Assembly: GCA_903892315.1 (NCBI GenBank)
Contig: CAITHY010000068.1
Coordinates: 1 to 61,723 of the forward strand
Origin: an uncultured beta proteobacterium
Lineage (GTDB): Bacteria; Pseudomonadota; Gammaproteobacteria; Burkholderiales; Burkholderiaceae
Reading direction: 5' to 3'
Length of the DNA stretch: 61,723 nucleotides
In this document: piece by piece, positions 58,658 through 61,723 of the stretch
How the letters are laid out: each line of letters begins with the position of its first letter
How positions within the stretch are numbered: position 1 is the stretch's first letter
Program-made: the position numbers and the translations under genes
Notes under the pieces: generated by a model
Seen by the model: the letters and a program-made list of their open reading frames with translations, nothing else
Told to the model about the DNA's origin: nothing
Databases searched by the model: none

Positions 58658-60073
58658 ATGAATATCGCAGTAACCCATTCATCAACCGAAGAAAAAGAAG
58701 TGTTATTTCATCCGGAGTTGTTGAAAAAGTTCGATATCAATGGGCCGCGCTATACCTCTTATCCCAGCGCAGATCGTTTTCAGAATGACTTTTCTGAGGT
58801 TGATTATTTAGGCGCACTAGAGCGGGTAGCTAAAGCGAATGAGCCGCTGTCCTTATATTTTCATTTACCGTTTTGCCCCAATATTTGCTATTACTGTGGC
58901 TGCAATAAGATCATCACTAAGGATCATGGGCGTAGCGCTAAATACATTAAGTATCTTGCTAAAGAAATGGCCATCGTTACTAAGGTCATGGGTGCCCAGA
59001 ATAAAATTCCGGTAACGCAATTGCATTGGGGTGGTGGTACCCCTACTTTTTTATCTCACGAAGAGATGACCGAGTTGATGCAGCATACCCGAGAGCATTT
59101 TGAGCTTTTACCTGGCGGTGAATATTCAATCGAGATTGATCCGCGCCGCGTTACCGAGCAAGATATTGCGCTATTGTCTGAGATGGGGTTTAACCGCATC
59201 AGCTTAGGTGTACAGGATTTCAACTTGGCAGTTCAAGAGGCGGTCCATCGTGTGCAAACAATTGAAGAGACTCAGGCGGTGATGGATTGGTCTAGAAAGT
59301 ATGGATTTAAATCCAGAAGCGTTGATTTGATCTATGGCCTGCCAAAGCAAACACCAGAGACTTTTAAAGAAACAGTCGATGCAGTATTGGCAATGAACCC
59401 TGATCGCCTTTCTGTTTATAACTACGCTCACTTGCCACATATCTTTAAGCCGCAACGCCGTATTGCTGAGGTTGACTTGCCGGCTGCGGCCGATAAGCTA
59501 GATATTCTGTCAAACACCATTGCGCGTTTAGGTGAGTCTGGTTATGTCTTTATTGGTATGGATCATTTTGCCAAGCCAGATGATGAATTGGCTATTGCCC
59601 AAAAAGAAGGCAAACTTCAGCGCAATTTTCAGGGGTACTCCACCCAGGCCGAGTGCGATCTGTTGGCTTTTGGTATTTCATCTATTGGCAAGGTAGATGA
59701 TTGCTACTCCCAGAATGTTCGCACTTTGGATGAATATTACGCGGCACTAGATGATGGGCACTTACCAGTGCTTAGAGGTTTACGGCTAAATAAGGATGAT
59801 CTTCTACGCCGCGATTTAATAGGTGAGTTAATGTGCCAATTTGCTTTAGACACTAAAGCTTTCGCGACATCGCATCAAATTGATTTCTCGAATTACTTTA
59901 AGATCGAATTAGAAGAGCTCAAGAGCCTAGAGAAGGCCGGTCTTCTAGACTGGGAAGGCGAGAGCATCTTAGTTCCCACTAAAGGTCGTCTCCTGGCCAG
60001 AAGAGTGGCCATGACCTTTGATCGGCACCTCAGAGAATCTCAGGCCAAAGGGACTTATTCCAAGGTTCTGTAG
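58658..60073 (+). CDS. hemN: oxygen-independent coproporphyrinogen III oxidase
   Basis: 471 residues. Radical-SAM cluster C-x3-C-x2-C in FCPNICYYCGCNK, HLPF upstream and SLGVQDFNLAVQEAVHRVQ in the core, which is HemN rather than HemW length and motif set. The protein converts coproporphyrinogen III to protoporphyrinogen IX in haem synthesis without oxygen. An FNR-type site follows just downstream (60092-60105), controlling the next gene rather than this one as placed. Confidence 0.95.
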   Translation: MNIAVTHSSTEEKEVLFHPELLKKFDINGPRYTSYPSADRFQNDFSEVDYLGALERVAKANEPLSLYFHLPFCPNICYYCGCNKIITKDHGRSAKYIKYLAKEMAIVTKVMGAQNKIPVTQLHWGGGTPTFLSHEEMTELMQHTREHFELLPGGEYSIEIDPRRVTEQDIALLSEMGFNRISLGVQDFNLAVQEAVHRVQTIEETQAVMDWSRKYGFKSRSVDLIYGLPKQTPETFKETVDAVLAMNPDRLSVYNYAHLPHIFKPQRRIAEVDLPAAADKLDILSNTIARLGESGYVFIGMDHFAKPDDELAIAQKEGKLQRNFQGYSTQAECDLLAFGISSIGKVDDCYSQNVRTLDEYYAALDDGHLPVLRGLRLNKDDLLRRDLIGELMCQFALDTKAFATSHQIDFSNYFKIELEELKSLEKAGLLDWEGESILVPTKGRLLARRVAMTFDRHLRESQAKGTYSKVL

Positions 60074-60091
60074 GGTTAAGTCAGGGGTAAT

Positions 60092-60105
60092 TTGATCTAG
60101 ATCAA
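60092..60105 (+). promoter_or_regulatory. FNR/Anr-type site 1
   Basis: TTGAT-ctag-ATCAA, a perfect match to the FNR consensus TTGAT-N4-ATCAA, extended to a 16-base palindrome. 150 bp upstream of ompW. Confidence 0.8.
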
Positions 60106-60163
60106 ATATGCCCAAAAACTCTGTTGCTTTTTAGCAAACAAAAAATTCCTAAGTGCTTTCGAT

Positions 60164-60177
60164 TTGATTTACATCAA
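60164..60177 (+). promoter_or_regulatory. FNR/Anr-type site 2
   Basis: TTGAT-ttac-ATCAA, a second perfect match, 72 bp from site 1 (centre to centre) and 65 bp before the ompW start. A TSS about 41 bp downstream of the centre would lie near 60212. Confidence 0.8.
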
Positions 60178-60241
60178 ATTGACCCTTCTACATCAACTCG
60201 AAAATGAATACATCGAAATTGATAATCAAAGGGAAATCATC

Positions 60242-60874
60242 ATGCGTATTCAGTCAATCGTTGCAGCAATGGCTGCAGTAGCCTCCTTAGCTCCAATCGT
60301 AGCTCAAGCCCAAGCGGAAGAGAACCCCTGGATGTTGCGTGTCCGTGCGGTAGATTTGCTATGGCAGAACGGTCAATCGCAAACGGTTCAGGACTTGAAT
60401 GTAAAAGCTAAAAACCAAGTGATTCCTGAATTTGACGTTTCTTACTTCTTTACTAAAAATATTGCGGCTGAGTTGGTATTGACATGGCCACAACAGGTCA
60501 ACATTACTGCTGGACAAGGCAACACCACTATTGGCAAAGTAACCGCATTACCACCATCGCTATTGGCTCAATATCACTTTACTGAATTAGGCGCATTCAA
60601 ACCTTATATTGGTGCTGGCGTGAACTATACGATCTTCGGAAATCGCTCTAACTTCCCCGCTTTGGGTAATGCAGTTCAGGTTGATCAAAGCAGCATAGGC
60701 TTTGTTGGTCAGGTTGGTATGGACTATATGTTTGATAAAAACTGGGGTATGAACTTAGATCTGAAATATGCCATGATCAGCACGAATGTAACAACAGTTC
60801 AGGGTGGTACTAACCTCGGAAAATTAACGTTGAATCCCTGGATGCCAGCAGTTGGCGTGACCTACAAGTTCTAG
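60242..60874 (+). CDS. ompW: OmpW family outer-membrane protein
   Basis: 210 residues from ATG 60242 with AAGGGA upstream; a longer frame from 60164 would translate FNR site 2. A signal peptide (RIQSIVAAMAAVASLAPIVAQA) precedes an eight-strand barrel: NPWMLRVRAVDLL, NIAAELVLTWPQ, GAFKPYIGAGVNYT and a final KF aromatic (VGVTYKF). OmpW is an anaerobiosis- and stress-responsive porin-like protein; the two FNR boxes upstream match that. Confidence 0.88.
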   Translation: MRIQSIVAAMAAVASLAPIVAQAQAEENPWMLRVRAVDLLWQNGQSQTVQDLNVKAKNQVIPEFDVSYFFTKNIAAELVLTWPQQVNITAGQGNTTIGKVTALPPSLLAQYHFTELGAFKPYIGAGVNYTIFGNRSNFPALGNAVQVDQSSIGFVGQVGMDYMFDKNWGMNLDLKYAMISTNVTTVQGGTNLGKLTLNPWMPAVGVTYKF

Positions 60875-60940
60875 GAATTTGGTTCTGAGGTCTTAAGATA
60901 GGGCTCCCTCAGAGTCCTATTTTTTCTTTACTAATTGCAG

Positions 60941-61537
60941 TTATTGAACTAAGTCGTCAATTAGCTTTTCAAAGGCAGCACCATCGAAGGCTAAGTTATT
61001 AAATCGATGTAATGCTGAGTGGCTTGGCGGCTCTATTCTACGCTTAGCGTACAGATCCCAGTGAGCAAGCTTCCATTCATCCCTGGGGTCAGCTCGTTTC
61101 TCCATGCGATTTTTGGCTTCTAATTCTGCGAGATCAATCCAGGCAATCTGAATAGAGGTTTGCGGTGGCACACCTAATTCAGGTGCATTAAACATTCTGC
61201 CGCTCTGAATTTCTTTTGAGAATGGCCCCACCAGTATGACATTTACCCCTAGAAGTAAATTCTCTCTAGCGATATCAATGAGCCCTTGGTATTCCCAGTT
61301 GCGCAGGTTCTCCAGATAATAGGGGCTATCGCGGTCATTCGGGTTCTGGGTAGTGAGCTCCATGACGTGGGCACTGAAGGCCCCATAAACGGTGTCTTTG
61401 TCTAAAAAGAAAAAATCTTCTCCGGTTTTCTCAATAATGAGAGGTAAGGCTTTTTTAGCTAGAGTGGACTTCCCAGTGCCGGCATGTCCTGCAAAGAGGA
61501 TCAGGCGGGGCGTAGAAGGAGTTAATTTGCAGACCAT
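60941..61537 (-). CDS. P-loop ATP-binding kinase-like protein
   Basis: 198 residues. Walker A GHAGTGKST (about 18-26), then FFLDKDTVYG, VILVGPFSKEI and an Arg-rich lid RMEKRADPRDEWKL. The layout is that of small P-loop kinases (AAA_33 type, predicted kinase). Substrate unknown. Start read at the ATG at 61537. It is convergent with ompW and divergent from the ABC-F gene. Confidence 0.78.
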   Translation of the reverse strand: MVCKLTPSTPRLILFAGHAGTGKSTLAKKALPLIIEKTGEDFFFLDKDTVYGAFSAHVMELTTQNPNDRDSPYYLENLRNWEYQGLIDIARENLLLGVNVILVGPFSKEIQSGRMFNAPELGVPPQTSIQIAWIDLAELEAKNRMEKRADPRDEWKLAHWDLYAKRRIEPPSHSALHRFNNLAFDGAAFEKLIDDLVQ

Positions 61538-61604
61538 AGGTAGTTAGTCTCGCAGAATTTGACGAAAATATCTCCTCTTTTGGGGAAGTGACGATAATGT
61601 CGCC

Positions 61605-61723
61605 ATGGCTTTAATCGTACTCACTGATGCAAAACTGGCTTTTGGCCACGTTGACCTCCTCGCAAACACCGCTTTTTCACTGGAATCCGGTGAACGTGTT
61701 GGCTTAATTGGCCGCAATGGCAC
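61605..61723 (+). CDS. ABC-F family ATPase, N-terminal fragment (runs off window)
   Basis: From ATG 61605 the frame stays open for 39 codons to the window end. It opens with VLTDAKLAFGHVDLLANTAFSLESGER and reaches GLIGRNGT, the first half of the Walker A of the first nucleotide-binding domain. This is the start expected for Uup-like or other ABC-F proteins, which act on ribosomes. Only the beginning is visible. Confidence 0.75.
   Translation, partial: MALIVLTDAKLAFGHVDLLANTAFSLESGERVGLIGRNG

Overview
The window looks like a chromosome segment of a free-living freshwater betaproteobacterium of the Burkholderiaceae, most like Polynucleobacter. The grounds are protein character and gene neighbourhoods (trxB/ftsK/lolA/serS, nadE-glnB, pstSCAB-phoUBR, the cyanophycin-linked ABC transporter with its DUF1854 partner), moderate-to-low GC and compact spacing. 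No rRNA, phage, insertion sequence or CRISPR array was seen. One tRNA (Ser, CGA) is present.

Layout. 1-3138: the 5' end of a cyanophycin synthetase gene, divergent from an ABC transporter/DUF1854 pair linked to cyanophycin. 3289-7546: a 35-codon mini-gene with its own terminator, an oxalate/formate-type MFS carrier, and a copper/thiol cluster (DUF2946, Cys-tagged outer-membrane barrel, TlpA thioredoxin, PCu(A)C chaperone). 7621-25076: housekeeping genes (ilvD, orphan FixJ-type regulator, RodZ-like protein, glnB, nadE, ppa, hppA, trxB, ftsK, lolA, serS, tRNA-Ser, recQ), interrupted by a BrnT/Xre toxin-antitoxin cassette between two identical terminators and by a vapBC module between serS and tRNA-Ser.

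25.1-52.3 kb is the remarkable part: a phosphate-starvation island. It holds pstSCAB-phoU-phoB-phoR, a secreted phosphoesterase operon, a Pho-box-preceded CorA-like channel, a PhoA-type alkaline phosphatase with a downstream mgtC, a second mgtC, exopolyphosphatase, two PPK2 polyphosphate kinases, a lysine-rich tail protein, and an arsR-arsC-acr3 operon plus an extra arsC. It also holds a four-gene operon read here as plcP-agt-dgkA-olsB, with a divergent olsA-like acyltransferase. Together these would replace phospholipids with glycolipids and ornithine lipids when phosphate is scarce. I can read seven candidate Pho boxes (direct repeats of about CTGTCAT with an 11-bp period) in this island. 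One lies before a previously unremarked 55-codon basic ORF (25106-25273, minus strand).

52.3-61.7 kb returns to mixed housekeeping and hypothetical genes (lysine-rich YbjN-like protein, DUF465, holin-like membrane protein, slyX, DUF1653, LLM oxidoreductase, PIN protein, yaeQ, FAD dehydrogenase, hemN, ompW behind two perfect FNR-type sites, P-loop kinase). It ends in the start of an ABC-F ATPase.

How it fits together: the Pst system imports phosphate and PhoU/PhoR/PhoB sense it. PhoB would switch on phosphate scavenging (phosphatases), polyphosphate turnover (ppx, perhaps ppk2) and phosphorus-sparing lipids. The arsenic genes would deal with arsenate that enters through phosphate transport. 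The Pho-box assignments are by eye and need a matrix scan and expression data.
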